A stretch of DNA of 50,812 nucleotides from Xanthomonas euvesicatoria pv. euvesicatoria (GCF_020880415.1 NZ_JAJIUJ010000021.1:1-50812), one strand, 5' to 3'; counted from the first letter of the stretch, positions 18,408 through 28,057 are shown. Numbers and translations are program-made. The notes: a model not told the origin generated them from the letters alone.

Positions 18408-18654
18408 CGTGATCTCCCTGGCTGGATGGCACATCTGCGCACGGCCTGCAGACGGCGGACGCGGGCTGGGCCGCGCTGGTCCGGGAAGAGTTGCAGCTGA
18501 CTGTGCTGCGCATTTGCCATCGCGCGCCGCGCGCCGGCGTGGATTGGCGCTTGCCGCCATCCGCAGCGCAGATGCAAGGCGCGTGCAGCACCTGCTTCGG
18601 CTTACGCGCGGGAAGATGCGTGGTTCGACAGTGGCGACGCAGGCGTTGTCGCCG

Positions 18655-19755
18655 TCAGTTTTCGACGGCAGCCGGCGCCGCGGCGACCGCAGCGTCCACT
18701 GCATGCTCCGGTAGCGAGGCCAGCACCGCAGCACGAAAGCGCGCGGCAAATGCCGCATCGTTGGCCTGGTAGAACGCGCGCGCGTTGGCCGACAACTGGT
18801 CCAGTTGGGCCTGTGGCAATGCCAGCGCGGTTTCCACTGCCTGCGCGATGCCTGCCGCGTTCACGTAGTAATACGATGCCAGACGACGCTGACGCACCTC
18901 GGCCACCGGCATCAGCACCCCGTGTTCGGGCCTGATCAATTCGTTCATCGGCTCGCCGTCGGTCGCCAACGTCACCGCGCCCACGCTTAGCGCTTCCATC
19001 AGGTAGTGCCCGAACCCTTCGGCCTCGGAGGGGCAGATATGGAACAGATGCGCGTTCTGCATGCGGCGCAGTTCGGCATCGTCCAGATACCCCACGCGGT
19101 GGTCGATGTTCGGGGCCACGACCGGCTTGCCGGCGGTGCGTGGGTTCTGCACCACCGTCAGCAGCGGCCACTCCGGATGCTGCTGCCAGGTGTCCAGCAA
19201 GACGCGCGTGCCCTTGGCGGTACTGCGCCCGGCCAGGTGGAAGAAAGCGCGCTGACGAAACACGCGTGGGTCATGGCGATCCGGGCTGGTGAAGCCGATG
19301 AAGCGCGTGGCGCACCCGAGGCTGCGGAAGATTCGCTCGGCATGGTGGGTCTTGCACAGCACCGCATCGAAGCGCGGCAGCAATGGCAGCCACTTGGGCA
19401 GCAGCCACTCCGGGTTGGGCACCAGCAGGTTGATCTGCCCCAGCGGCAGGCAGCGCTTGTACACGCGCTCGGAAAAGATCTGCAGCGGCACCCGCCCGAA
19501 CAGCGTGCGGCTGGCCCACAGGCGTGCCTCGCGCCCAGTATCGTGCAGGCGCTGACTGGTGAATCCCACTTCCTGCACCGGCGCGCCGCCGGCGCGCAGC
19601 GTATCGGCCATCAGCACCATGTCGCGGGTCAGCCCCACGCCGTTGTCGCGACTGATCACCCGCATCATTGGAAATGCCTTGTCATGCACGCACGCGCCAG
19701 TACAACGGCATAGTGTCGATGCCGTGGCTTCCTGCGCGATGTCCTGGTCTGTCAT
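18655..19755 (-). CDS. Glycosyltransferase, GT4-like
   Basis: 366 residues with the ATG at 19755; an ATG at 19665 (MRVISRDNGVGL) is a plausible shorter start. The C-terminal half has the GT-B nucleotide-sugar signature: HICPSEAEGFGHYLMEALSV followed by GAVTLATDGEPMNELI, i.e. the E-x7-E motif of GT4 enzymes. The N-terminal half binds the acceptor; LPLLPRFDAVLCKT and FIGFTSPDRHDP are typical. There is no signal peptide or membrane helix, so it is cytoplasmic or peripheral. It stands alone, divergent from the two-component pair, so the target polymer is unknown. Confidence 0.8.
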   Translation of the reverse strand: MTDQDIAQEATASTLCRCTGACVHDKAFPMMRVISRDNGVGLTRDMVLMADTLRAGGAPVQEVGFTSQRLHDTGREARLWASRTLFGRVPLQIFSERVYKRCLPLGQINLLVPNPEWLLPKWLPLLPRFDAVLCKTHHAERIFRSLGCATRFIGFTSPDRHDPRVFRQRAFFHLAGRSTAKGTRVLLDTWQQHPEWPLLTVVQNPRTAGKPVVAPNIDHRVGYLDDAELRRMQNAHLFHICPSEAEGFGHYLMEALSVGAVTLATDGEPMNELIRPEHGVLMPVAEVRQRRLASYYYVNAAGIAQAVETALALPQAQLDQLSANARAFYQANDAAFAARFRAAVLASLPEHAVDAAVAAAPAAVEN

Positions 19756-19892
19756 GGTGCGTTACACGTGTGCCAATGGTTGACAAATTCGATCATTATG
19801 ATGCGTGCTCCAGCCCTGCAATTGCGAGCACCATGTATCCGGCAGCCACCACCTTGCGCGGGCCAAGCTCCGCGCCACAGACGATGATCCCT

Positions 19893-20612
19893 ATGGACCT
19901 GCAACAACCCTGCGTTCTCGTGGTCGACGACGATCCGGACCTGCGCAAGCTGATCGGCGAATTTCTGAGCGCTCACGGCTACCAGGTGGATATGGCCGAA
20001 AACGTGGCGGAGATGCGCTCTGTCATGGCGCAGCGCCGCCCGGACCTCATCGTACTCGACGTGATGATGCCGGGAGAAGATGGGCTGAGTGCAGCGCGCG
20101 CCCTGGCCAGCGAGCGCGGCTCACCTGCGGTCATCATGCTCAGCGCGCTGGGTAACGACACCGACCGCATCATCGGCCTGGAAGTGGGTGCCGACGATTA
20201 CCTGGCCAAACCCTGCAATCCGCGCGAATTGCTGGCCCGTGTGCGCGCCCTGCTGCGGCGCAGCCAGGCCAGCAACGAACAGGCCGACCAGCGCGGAAAC
20301 GTCTACGAATTCGCCGGCTGGCGGCTGGACGTGGTGCGCCGCGACCTGCGCGACCCCACCGGCATCTTCATCAATCTGTCCGACGGCGAGTTCGCGCTGC
20401 TGCGCACCTTCGTCGAACACCCGCAGCGCGTGCTCAGCCGCGACCAGCTGCTGGACTACGCCCGCGGCCGCGACACCGACGTCTACGACCGCGCCATCGA
20501 CAGCCAGATCAGCCGCCTGCGCCGCAAAATCAATGAGCGCGTCCATACCGAGTTGATTCGCACCGTACGCAACGAGGGCTACATGCTGCTGCCGAGCGTC
20601 TCGCGCCTGTGA
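19893..20612 (+). CDS. OmpR-family response regulator
   Basis: 239 residues from the ATG at 19893; in-frame ATGs at 19884 and 19833 are possible. Receiver domain 1-125: acidic pocket Asp12-Asp13, phospho-acceptor Asp56 in IVLDVMMPGEDG, Ser84 and Lys106 (YLAKP). The C-terminal winged helix (about 145-235) has LSDGEFALLRTFVEHPQRVL and RAIDSQISRLRRKI. Its stop overlaps the GTG start of the kinase gene (GTGA). The target genes and signal cannot be inferred. Confidence 0.92.
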   Translation: MDLQQPCVLVVDDDPDLRKLIGEFLSAHGYQVDMAENVAEMRSVMAQRRPDLIVLDVMMPGEDGLSAARALASERGSPAVIMLSALGNDTDRIIGLEVGADDYLAKPCNPRELLARVRALLRRSQASNEQADQRGNVYEFAGWRLDVVRRDLRDPTGIFINLSDGEFALLRTFVEHPQRVLSRDQLLDYARGRDTDVYDRAIDSQISRLRRKINERVHTELIRTVRNEGYMLLPSVSRL

Positions 20613-22111
20613 GCAAACCGGCACGGCGCGGGCTGTCGATCTTTGCGCGGACCTTTGTGTTGTTGGCGGTGGCCCTGGTCACCGCCCAGGCGGTGGGCAT
20701 CGCCCTGTTGATGATGCGTACCCCCGTCTACGAGCCTCCGGTCCATCCGCCGGAAGTGGTGGCGCTGCTCTCCACCCGCATGCCGGCCGGTACCCAAACC
20801 CTGAAAGTGCACGAATCGGCGCAAGCCCCGGTGCCGCCGACAGGCCAGGTGCGCGACCCCTTCGCCGAAATGCTGCTTGCGCACTGGCTGGACGTGCCCG
20901 AACGCCAGGTGCGGTTCTACCGCAACGCCAATGATCGTGAAGGCCCCCAGCCAGGCATGCTGCCGCCGCAGCGGTGGTCCAACCAGAACCACGCGGGCGA
21001 AGGCGGTGACGGGGCGCACGAACGCCCTGGCACGCAACCTCTGCCGCCGTTTCCGGACGACTGGCCGCGTGACGGCCACCATGCTGCGCTGCCCGGCGAC
21101 GGGCTGCGCCCGGACGAGTTGCCCGGCGCCTGGGAAAGCGAGCGCCTGACCCCCGGCGTACCGCTGCTGGACGGCTTCACCGCCGCCCTGCAACAACCCG
21201 ATGGCCGTTGGCGTACGGTGGAATCGCCGCGTCGACGCCTCTCGGGCGAGTTCAAGACCCACGTCGTGCTGCTGTTCCTGGCCGGCCTGCTGGCCAACGT
21301 GCCGCTGGCATGGTGGTTTTCGCGCGCGCTGTCGGCACCGATCAAGCGCTTTGCCGAAGCTGCCGACCGCCTGGGCCGGAATCCCGATGCCGCCGCCCTG
21401 CAACGCAGCGGCCCGCCGGAAATCGTGCGCGCAGCCGATTCGTTCAACGCGATGCAGGCGCGCCTGAACCGCCTGATCAACGAACGCACGCACATGGTCG
21501 CAGCGATCGCGCACGACCTGCGCACGCCGCTGGCGCGGCTGTCGTTTCGTCTGGATGGCCTGCAGCCACCGCTGCGCGACAAGGCGCTGGCCGATATCAA
21601 CGAAATGAAGGCGATGATTTCCGCAGCGCTGGACTTCATCCAGAACGATCGTCATCGCGGCGAGCGCGCGCCGCTGGATCTGCGCTTGCTGGTGGAGAGC
21701 GTGGTGGACAACGCCACCGATATCGGCGCCGACGCCGAGCTGCTGCCCGGCCCGGAAATCACCCTGGACGGCGACCCGCTGGCGTTGCGCCGCGCGGTCA
21801 TGAATCTGCTCGAAAACGCGTTGAAGTACGGCAAGCGCGCCCGTCTGCAACTGCAGCGCGATGGCGAGGACGGCGTGTTGTGGATCGACGACGACGGCCC
21901 CGGCATCGACCCGACCCAGCGCGAACAATTGTTGCTGCCGTTCGTGCGTGGCGAGTCTTCGCGCAATCGCGACACCGGCGGCATCGGGCTGGGTTTGTCG
22001 GTGGCGCACAGCATCGTGCTGGCGCACGGCGGCGACCTACGCCTGGACAATCGCCCGCGTGGCGGCTTGCGCGTGACCGTACGACTGCCCTGCATGCCCG
22101 AGCGGCGCTGA
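20609..22111 (+). CDS. Sensor histidine kinase with proline-rich periplasmic domain
   Basis: 500 residues from a GTG start overlapping the regulator stop. TM1 about 11-37, TM2 about 219-238, with about 180 periplasmic residues between them that are rich in Pro, His and Asp and resemble no sensor domain I know. HAMP follows (APIKRFAEAADRLG). The H-box is AIAHDLRTPLARL with His302; N-box NLLENALKYG; G-boxes DDDGPGID and GGIGLGLSVAHSIV. Kinase, HAMP and CA domains are complete. It is the partner of the preceding regulator. Confidence 0.92.
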   Translation: MSKPARRGLSIFARTFVLLAVALVTAQAVGIALLMMRTPVYEPPVHPPEVVALLSTRMPAGTQTLKVHESAQAPVPPTGQVRDPFAEMLLAHWLDVPERQVRFYRNANDREGPQPGMLPPQRWSNQNHAGEGGDGAHERPGTQPLPPFPDDWPRDGHHAALPGDGLRPDELPGAWESERLTPGVPLLDGFTAALQQPDGRWRTVESPRRRLSGEFKTHVVLLFLAGLLANVPLAWWFSRALSAPIKRFAEAADRLGRNPDAAALQRSGPPEIVRAADSFNAMQARLNRLINERTHMVAAIAHDLRTPLARLSFRLDGLQPPLRDKALADINEMKAMISAALDFIQNDRHRGERAPLDLRLLVESVVDNATDIGADAELLPGPEITLDGDPLALRRAVMNLLENALKYGKRARLQLQRDGEDGVLWIDDDGPGIDPTQREQLLLPFVRGESSRNRDTGGIGLGLSVAHSIVLAHGGDLRLDNRPRGGLRVTVRLPCMPERR

Positions 22112-22298
22112 CGTGTGATGGAGTGCGGCCTGCCGGGCCGGGCAAGCGGCAGCTGTCATGATCCGAGCCCACCACCGCTGTTCCGGCCATGGCCTTGCGC
22201 GTCTGGCGACATCGGCTGACGCGACGACTCCGGCACGCAATCGCCCACGGCCAACGGCTGCCAGCGCCAGCACGCGCTGGCGACCGGCCAACCCACGC

Positions 22299-23663
22299 TC
22301 AGTAGGCGAACTCGCGGAACACGCGGTCGATATCGCCCTTCCATGCGCCGTGATACAGCGCCAGCTTGCGTTCGGCGGCGGTGACGCCGCTTTCGGCGAT
22401 CTCGGCGATCACATCCAGAAAGCCGGTTTCGTCCTGCCCGTCGCGATTCAGGCGTGCGCGGCGACGCAGGCCCTCGCGCGCGATGTTGACTGCCTCCACT
22501 GCCAGATCGCGCGCGGTGCCATTGCGGAACGGCAGGCCCAACGCGTACTTGGGCACGCCGTCGCGCAGCGCATGGCGCTCGGTCGGACTGAAATCCTTGA
22601 CCAGGTCCCAGGCCGCATCCAGCGCGGTCTGGTCGTACAGCAGGCCGACCCAGAACGCCGACAGCGCGCACAACCGATCCCACGGGCCGGCATCGGCACC
22701 GCGCATTTCCAGATACTTCTTCAAACGCACTTCCGGAAACGCGGTGGTCATGTGGTCGGACCAATCGCGCAGCGTCGGCAACGCACCCGGCAACGCCGGC
22801 AGCTTGCCCTGCATGAAAGCGCGGAAGCTCTGCCCGCTGGCGTCGTGATACACACCGTCGCGGTAGGAAAAATACATCGGCACATCGAGCAGGTAATCGA
22901 CGTAGCGGTCGTAGCCGAAGCCGTCTTCGAACACGAAATCCAGCATGCCGGTGCGATCGGCGTCGGTGTCGGTCCAGATGTGCGAGCGGTAGCTCAGGTA
23001 GCCGTTCGGCTTGCCTTCGGTGAACGGCGAATCGGCGAACAACGCGGTGGCGATCGGCTGCAACGCCAGCGACACGCGGAACTTCTTCACCATGTCCGCT
23101 TCGGTGGCGTAATCCAGGTTGACCTGCACCGTGCAGGTGCGCGTCATCATGTCCAGGCCGAGCGAGCCGACCTTGGGCATGTAGTTCTTCATGATCTGGT
23201 AGCGGCCCTTGGGCATCCACGGCATCTGGTCGCGACGCCACTTGGGCTGGAAGCCCATGCCCAGAAAGCCCAGCTGCAATTCGCCGGCGACCTGCGCCAC
23301 TTCGTCCAGATGGGTGCCGGTTTCCACGCACGTATGGTGCAGGGTTTCCACTGCCGCGCCGGAGAGCTCCAGTTGCCCGGCCGGCTCCAGCGTGACCGAT
23401 GCACCATCGCGCAGCAGCGCGATGGTGCGGCCGTTTTCCTGCACCGGCTCCCAGCCGAAACGGGTCAGCCCGGTCAGCAAGGCCTCGATGCCGCGTGCCC
23501 CTTCGAAGGTGGGCGCACGCAGGTCATCCAACTGAAAGCCGAACTTCTCGTGCTCGGTGCCGATCCGCCAGTCCGCACTCGGCTTCTCGCCGGAGGCCAG
23601 CACCTGGACCAGCTCCGCGCGTTCGGTGATCGGCGTTTCGGCAACGTGGCTGGGACTCGACAA
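22299..23663 (-). CDS. gshA: Glutamate-cysteine ligase GshA, plant type
   Basis: 454 residues from a TTG start at 23663 (TTG-TCG-AGT, read [19 protein letters not shown]). The frame is open for 71 more codons to an ATG at 23876, but that part is not conserved-looking; the TTG start is the length I recall for Xanthomonas. It joins glutamate and cysteine in the first glutathione step. [23 protein letters not shown] and [13 protein letters not shown] are hallmarks of the plant/alphaproteobacterial GCS2 family. Glutathione made here feeds the formaldehyde pathway in the same window. It converges with the kinase gene. Confidence 0.9.
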   Translation of the reverse strand: MSSPSHVAETPITERAELVQVLASGEKPSADWRIGTEHEKFGFQLDDLRAPTFEGARGIEALLTGLTRFGWEPVQENGRTIALLRDGASVTLEPAGQLELSGAAVETLHHTCVETGTHLDEVAQVAGELQLGFLGMGFQPKWRRDQMPWMPKGRYQIMKNYMPKVGSLGLDMMTRTCTVQVNLDYATEADMVKKFRVSLALQPIATALFADSPFTEGKPNGYLSYRSHIWTDTDADRTGMLDFVFEDGFGYDRYVDYLLDVPMYFSYRDGVYHDASGQSFRAFMQGKLPALPGALPTLRDWSDHMTTAFPEVRLKKYLEMRGADAGPWDRLCALSAFWVGLLYDQTALDAAWDLVKDFSPTERHALRDGVPKYALGLPFRNGTARDLAVEAVNIAREGLRRRARLNRDGQDETGFLDVIAEIAESGVTAAERKLALYHGAWKGDIDRVFREFAY

Positions 23664-23971
23664 GGGCAGGCTCGCAAACGAAAGGGGTGGGACGATGTGG
23701 GGATCCTCCCCTGCCACCGCAAGGCCCGCACTATACCCGCCCGACGCGAAAGGATTGGCGACATCGGCGGGGCATGACATTTCCACCGATGCATGCCCGC
23801 CATCGATCGCGGCGATGGCGTGATCTGGATCAAATGACCGGGCTTCGCGTTCTGCAGCGCCGGCATCGTCCGACACAGCCCGGTCATCACCGCAAGCGTT
23901 GCCATGCGCGCCCTACGCACTGCTCAGGCCGCGCATCGCTCCGCAAGGCGACCCACCGATCACTGCCGCTG
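23664..23971. other. Region upstream of gshA
   Basis: Holds the in-frame 71-codon extension of gshA (23664-23876), which may be leader or a longer N-terminus, and about 95 further bases without recognisable signals. I see no separate gene or repeat. Confidence 0.45.
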
Positions 23972-24001
23972 GAAACGCAAACGGCAGACCGAAGTCTGCC
24001 G
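23972..24001 (-). terminator. Rho-independent terminator after engB
   Basis: On the minus strand, CGGCAGAC-TTCG-GTCTGCCG is a perfect 8-bp stem with a UUCG tetraloop, followed by TTTGCGTTT. It lies about 54 bases past the engB stop. Confidence 0.8.
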
Positions 24002-24054
24002 CCGTGACGAGGCGCTGGGCATCCAGCCACGCCCGACACTCGTGTTGCACGGCA

Positions 24055-24678
24055 TCATTCGGCCGCAGTGGTTTCCACATCCAGTCCCAGCCAAGCACCG
24101 ACAATTGCGCGCAATTCGTCCACACCCTGGCGGGACTCGCCCGAGTAGGTCTGCACCGTCACGCTGTCGCCAAAGCGCGAGGTCACTTCCTTCTTGACCT
24201 TCTGCAGGGTCTGCATCTGCTGGCCACGGCCGAGCTTGTCGGCCTTGGTCAGCAATCCATGCGCGGGCAGGCCGCGTTCGGCGGCATAGCCGAGCATCTG
24301 CAGATCGTAGTCCTTCAGCGGGTGGCGGATATCCATCACCACCACCAGCCCGCGCAGCGCCTCGCGGGTGCGGAAATAGCGGTCGATGAAGGCCTGCCAG
24401 TGTGCCTGCAGGTCCTGCGGCACCTTGGCGTAGCCGTAACCGGGCAGGTCCACCAAGTAGCGCTCGGGCTGGATCTGGAAGAACACCAGCTGCTGGGTGC
24501 GACCGGGGGTCTTGGACACGCGCGCCAGCGCGTTCTGGCGGGTCAGCGCGTTGAGCGCGCTGGATTTTCCGGCGTTGGAGCGGCCGGCGAAGGCCACCTC
24601 GTAGCCGCCATCGTCGGGCAATTGCCGGGCGTTGTGGGCGGACAGGTGGTAGCGGGCTTGTTCGATAAGAAGCGACAT
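24055..24678 (-). CDS. engB: Ribosome biogenesis GTP-binding protein EngB (YihA/YsxC)
   Basis: 207 residues from the ATG at 24678 (MSLLIEQARYHLSAHNARQL). G1 GRSNAGKSS at 32-40, G2 within KTPGRTQQ, G3 DLPGYGYAKV near 77-86, G4 TKADKL at 144-149. This essential GTPase helps assemble the large ribosomal subunit. It is divergent from the cytochrome c4 gene across a 143-base gap that must hold both promoters. Confidence 0.95.
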   Translation of the reverse strand: MSLLIEQARYHLSAHNARQLPDDGGYEVAFAGRSNAGKSSALNALTRQNALARVSKTPGRTQQLVFFQIQPERYLVDLPGYGYAKVPQDLQAHWQAFIDRYFRTREALRGLVVVMDIRHPLKDYDLQMLGYAAERGLPAHGLLTKADKLGRGQQMQTLQKVKKEVTSRFGDSVTVQTYSGESRQGVDELRAIVGAWLGLDVETTAAE

Positions 24679-24821
24679 CCGCCTAGGATCGCACGTTCGT
24701 GCCCGGCAGTTTTGCTGCACTGTTCGTTGACCCTGGCGCAAAGGCGTGTCGATAATCGAAGCACGCCTGCCACTGCCAGTACCCAACGCGCGCGGGCCGG
24801 GTCCATACGGAGCTTTAGCTG

Positions 24822-25619
24822 ATGCGCCATGCTCGTGTGCTAGTCCTCGCCGCACTCGCCGTACCGGTCATTGCGGCCGTGGCGTTTGCGCAATCGGCAG
24901 TCACGCCGATCCCCGATCCGCCGCCGGTACGCGTTGCGCCGCTGGAGGTGGACCTGGCCAAGACCACCTGGGGAGATGCCAAGGCCGGCCAGACCAAGGC
25001 TGCTGCCTGCGCAGCCTGCCATGGACCGGACGGCAATCCGGCAGTGGCGATGTACCCGCGCATTGCCGGGCAAACCGAGCGCTACGTGGCGCATCAGGTG
25101 GCGTTGATTGCCAGCGGCGAACGTAATACCGGGATGTCGGCGGTGATGGTGCCCTTCGTCAAGGATCTCACCGCGCAGGACATGCGCGACCTGGGCGCCT
25201 ACTTCGCCACCCAGAAGGCCTCCGCCGGTGTCGCCGACGACGCGGCGATCGCCGAGGGCCCCTACCAGGGCATGAAGTTCTACGAGGTCGGCGAGAAGCT
25301 CTACCGCGGCGGCGACATCGCCCGCGGCGTGCCGGCCTGCATGGCCTGCCACGGGCCATCGGGCGGCGGCAATCCGGGCCCGGCCTATCCGCGCCTGGGC
25401 GGACAGCATGCCGAGTACGTGGCGCGGCGCCTGAAGGAATACCAGGCCGGCACCACCCAGGAGCGCAATCCGGCGCTGTTCAATATCATGGCGCAAGTGG
25501 CGCATCCGCTGACCGAGCAGGAGATCCAGGCGCTGGCCAGCTATCTGCAAGGCCTGCATGATCGTGCCGACGACGCGGCAGCGGCGCAGCCACCTGCAGG
25601 AGCGCCTGCACGTTCGTGA
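24822..25619 (+). CDS. Diheme cytochrome c4
   Basis: 265 residues. The signal peptide (MRHARVLVLAALAVPVIAAV, then AFAQ) is followed by two similar cytochrome c domains. Heme motifs are CAACH at 63-67 and CMACH at 173-177; probable axial Met residues lie in GMSAVMVPF and FNIMAQ. c4 cytochromes carry electrons in the periplasm from the bc1 complex to terminal oxidases. A Pro/Ala tail ends the protein. It is followed by a hairpin terminator and the dsbA pair. Confidence 0.92.
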   Translation: MRHARVLVLAALAVPVIAAVAFAQSAVTPIPDPPPVRVAPLEVDLAKTTWGDAKAGQTKAAACAACHGPDGNPAVAMYPRIAGQTERYVAHQVALIASGERNTGMSAVMVPFVKDLTAQDMRDLGAYFATQKASAGVADDAAIAEGPYQGMKFYEVGEKLYRGGDIARGVPACMACHGPSGGGNPGPAYPRLGGQHAEYVARRLKEYQAGTTQERNPALFNIMAQVAHPLTEQEIQALASYLQGLHDRADDAAAAQPPAGAPARS

Positions 25620-25648
25620 TCTGATTCCTGCCGTCGCCACGCCGCTTC

Positions 25649-25681
25649 ACGACGCCGGTCCCGCGACCGGCGTCGTCGTTT
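25649..25681 (+). terminator. Strong 12-bp hairpin after cytochrome c4
   Basis: ACGACGCCGGTC (25649-25660) and GACCGGCGTCGT (25665-25676) are exact complements around a 4-base loop, followed by CGTTTA. The T-run is short, so termination may be partial and allow read-through into dsbA. Confidence 0.65.
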
Positions 25682-25712
25682 ACCGCTCTCCCCTCGCCCC
25701 CACGGAGCCCGC

Positions 25713-26363
25713 ATGAAATTGCTTTCCCGTCTGCCCCTGCTGTTGATGTTCCTGTTGCCGCTGGTGGCCTGCGCCGCCGACAAGAAAGCCGCGCCGGTCG
25801 AAGGCGAGGACTACACCCTGATCGACGGCGGCCAGCCGTACGCCCCGCTGGCCGGCAAGGTCGAAGTGACCGAAGTCTTCGGCTACACCTGCCCGCATTG
25901 CGCACATTTCGAACCAGTGCTGGAAGCCTGGGTGGCCAAGCAGCCGGCATACGTACGCTTCACCCCGGTACCGGCCGCCTTCGGTGGCTTCTGGGACGCG
26001 TTTGCGCGCGCCTACTTCGCCGCCGACATCCTGGGCGTGGCCAAGCGCAGCCATCGCGCCATGTTCGACGCCATCCATGAAAAGCAGACCGTGCCCACCC
26101 AGAACGTGGCGCCCGAAGAACTGGCCGCGTTCTATGCCGGTTACGGAATCCCGCAGCAGCGCTTCATCGAGACCTACAAGAGCGAGGCGGTGGAGGCAAA
26201 GCTCAAGGCCGCGCGCGAGTTCGCGCTGCGCAGCAAGATTCCCGGCACGCCGGCCATCATCGTCAACGGCCGCTACCTGATCGGCGCACGCAATTACCCG
26301 GACATGTTGCGCATTGCCGACTACCTGATCGCCCGCGAGCACGCCGCGCCGGCCAAGCGCTGA
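25713..26363 (+). CDS. dsbA: Thiol:disulfide interchange protein DsbA, lipoprotein-like (first copy)
   Basis: 216 residues. The N-terminal hydrophobic stretch ends in L-V-A-C with Cys20, a lipobox, so it may be membrane-anchored rather than soluble. The thioredoxin-fold active site is C60-P-H-C63 (FGYTCPHCAHFEP), the classic DsbA redox pair, and the cis-proline is Thr179-Pro180 (IPGTPAIIVNG). It oxidises cysteine pairs of exported proteins. A second DsbA follows 91 bases downstream in the same orientation; the two share flanking phrases (FFGY/FGY, NGKYLI/NGRYLI), indicating duplication. Confidence 0.93.
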   Translation: MKLLSRLPLLLMFLLPLVACAADKKAAPVEGEDYTLIDGGQPYAPLAGKVEVTEVFGYTCPHCAHFEPVLEAWVAKQPAYVRFTPVPAAFGGFWDAFARAYFAADILGVAKRSHRAMFDAIHEKQTVPTQNVAPEELAAFYAGYGIPQQRFIETYKSEAVEAKLKAAREFALRSKIPGTPAIIVNGRYLIGARNYPDMLRIADYLIAREHAAPAKR

Positions 26364-26454
26364 ACCGCATAACCGCCAGCGACGGCCGCGCGTGGCATCA
26401 TGCGCCCCGCGGCCGTCCGGCCCTTTTCTCGCCCCACGCTGGAGATCCAATCCG

Positions 26455-27270
26455 ATGAAGACACGCTTCGCCCTGACGCTGATGGCGCTGTTGCCGATCC
26501 TGGTCGCCTGCAAGGCGCAGGACGGTTCGTCCGACACCGCACCTGCCGCCACCACCCCAGCTGCCGAAACGGCGCCCGCGCCTGCTGCCGCTACCCCGGC
26601 CGCAGACCCGGCCGCTCCGCCTGCAGTCGGCGAAAGCGCCACCACTCCGCCGCCCGCCGCGCCCAGCGCTGCCCCGCGTGCACCCAATGGCCCCGAGCCG
26701 GTCGCCGGCACCGATTATCTGGACATCGACGCTGGCCAGCCCTACCAGCAGGCCGCCGGCAAGATCGAAGTGGCCGAAGTCTTCGGCTACGTCTGCCCTG
26801 CCTGCAACGCGTTCCAGCCGCTGATCGGGCCGTGGAAGGCCGGTTTGCCGTCGGACGTGCATTTTGTCTATGTGCCGGCCATGTTCGGTGGCACCTGGGA
26901 TGACTACGGCCGCGCCTTCTATGCCGCCGAAACCCTGGGCGTGCAGGAAAAGACCCACGAAGCCTTGTACAAGGCCATCCACGTCGACCAGACCCTCAAG
27001 GGCGAGCGCGGCAAGGATTCGGTGCAGGACATCGCCGCGTTCTATGCCAAGTACGGCGTGGACCAGAAGACCTTCATCGACACCATGAGCAGCTTCGGCG
27101 TCTCGGCCAAGACCAACCGCGCCAAGCAGTTCGCCACCCGCAGCAAGATCACCGGCACTCCGTCGCTGATCATCAACGGCAAGTACCTGATCAAGGGCCA
27201 GAGCTTCCCGGACATGCTGCGCATTGCCGATCACCTGATCGCGCGCGAACGCGCCACGCTGGCCAAGTGA
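26455..27270 (+). CDS. dsbA: Thiol:disulfide interchange protein DsbA, lipoprotein-like (second copy)
   Basis: 271 residues from the ATG at 26455. Lipobox L-V-A-C with Cys19, then about 60 residues of Ala/Pro/Thr linker (to about 80) absent from the first copy, then the DsbA domain. The active site is C114-P-A-C117 (FGYVCPACNAFQP), so the middle residue pair differs from CPHC and a different redox potential is expected. The cis-proline loop is ITGTPSLIING. The linker suggests the catalytic domain is held away from the membrane. The EEP hydrolase follows 19 bases downstream. Confidence 0.93.
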   Translation: MKTRFALTLMALLPILVACKAQDGSSDTAPAATTPAAETAPAPAAATPAADPAAPPAVGESATTPPPAAPSAAPRAPNGPEPVAGTDYLDIDAGQPYQQAAGKIEVAEVFGYVCPACNAFQPLIGPWKAGLPSDVHFVYVPAMFGGTWDDYGRAFYAAETLGVQEKTHEALYKAIHVDQTLKGERGKDSVQDIAAFYAKYGVDQKTFIDTMSSFGVSAKTNRAKQFATRSKITGTPSLIINGKYLIKGQSFPDMLRIADHLIARERATLAK

Positions 27271-27289
27271 GTCGCGCGAACGCAACGTC

Positions 27290-28057
27290 GTGAACGCTTC
27301 GGACTCGCGCACCCTGCGGGTGCTGACCGCCAATATCCAGGCCGGTTCCAGCACCCGCCGTTACAGCGACTATGTGACGCGTAGCTGGTCGCACGCGTTG
27401 CCGCTGGGCAGCAAGCGCACCAGCCTGGACAGCATCGCCAAGCTGGTCGGCGAACGCGACATCGTCGGCCTGCAGGAGGCAGACCCCGGCAGCCTGCGCT
27501 CGGGTTTCACCAACCAGACCCACTATCTGGCCGAGCGCGCCGGTTTCGATTACTGGAGCCACCAACCCAACCGCCGCATGGGCGGGGTGGCCTCCAGCGC
27601 CAACGGTTTGTTGAGCAAGCTGGAACCGGTGGAAGTGCAGGACCACGCCCTGCCCGGCCGCATCGGCGGGCGCGGCATCCTGCTGGCGAAATTCGGTGAG
27701 GGCCGCGATGGCCTGGCCGTGGCGGTGGCGCATCTGTCGCTGGGCGCCAATTCGCGTATGGCGCAGTTGGCCTTCATCGCCGAACTGTTGTCCGACCATC
27801 CCAACGCGATGTTGATGGGCGATTTCAATTGCATGGCCGATCGCCCGGAGATGCAGTCGCTCTATCGCCATACCCGTCTGCAACCGCCCAGTTGCGAGGT
27901 GCACACCTTTCCCAGCTGGCGTCCGGACCGGGCGATCGACCACATCCTGGTCAGCGACAGCCTGGTGATCGAACATACCGAAGCCATTCCGGCCGCGTTT
28001 TCAGATCACCTGGCGGTGGGCATGGATATCCGCGTGCCAAGGCAACTGCTGCGTTAA
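27290..28057 (+). CDS. Endonuclease/exonuclease/phosphatase (EEP) family protein
   Basis: 255 residues from a GTG start at 27290, 19 bases after the second dsbA. The EEP fold is indicated by LRVLTANIQAG, IVGLQEAD (metal Glu), MGDFNCM (catalytic Asp/Asn) and FSDHLAVGMDI (catalytic His). The family includes nucleases, phosphatases and sphingomyelinase-like enzymes; the substrate is not determined. There is no signal peptide. Its stop codon lies inside the left end of an inverted-terminal-repeat element. Confidence 0.85.
   Translation: MNASDSRTLRVLTANIQAGSSTRRYSDYVTRSWSHALPLGSKRTSLDSIAKLVGERDIVGLQEADPGSLRSGFTNQTHYLAERAGFDYWSHQPNRRMGGVASSANGLLSKLEPVEVQDHALPGRIGGRGILLAKFGEGRDGLAVAVAHLSLGANSRMAQLAFIAELLSDHPNAMLMGDFNCMADRPEMQSLYRHTRLQPPSCEVHTFPSWRPDRAIDHILVSDSLVIEHTEAIPAAFSDHLAVGMDIRVPRQLLR

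Noticed and set aside
19756..19892. TTGACA at 19780-19785 as the -35 of the two-component operon
   Set aside because: No -10 hexamer at 15-19 bases follows it on the plus strand.
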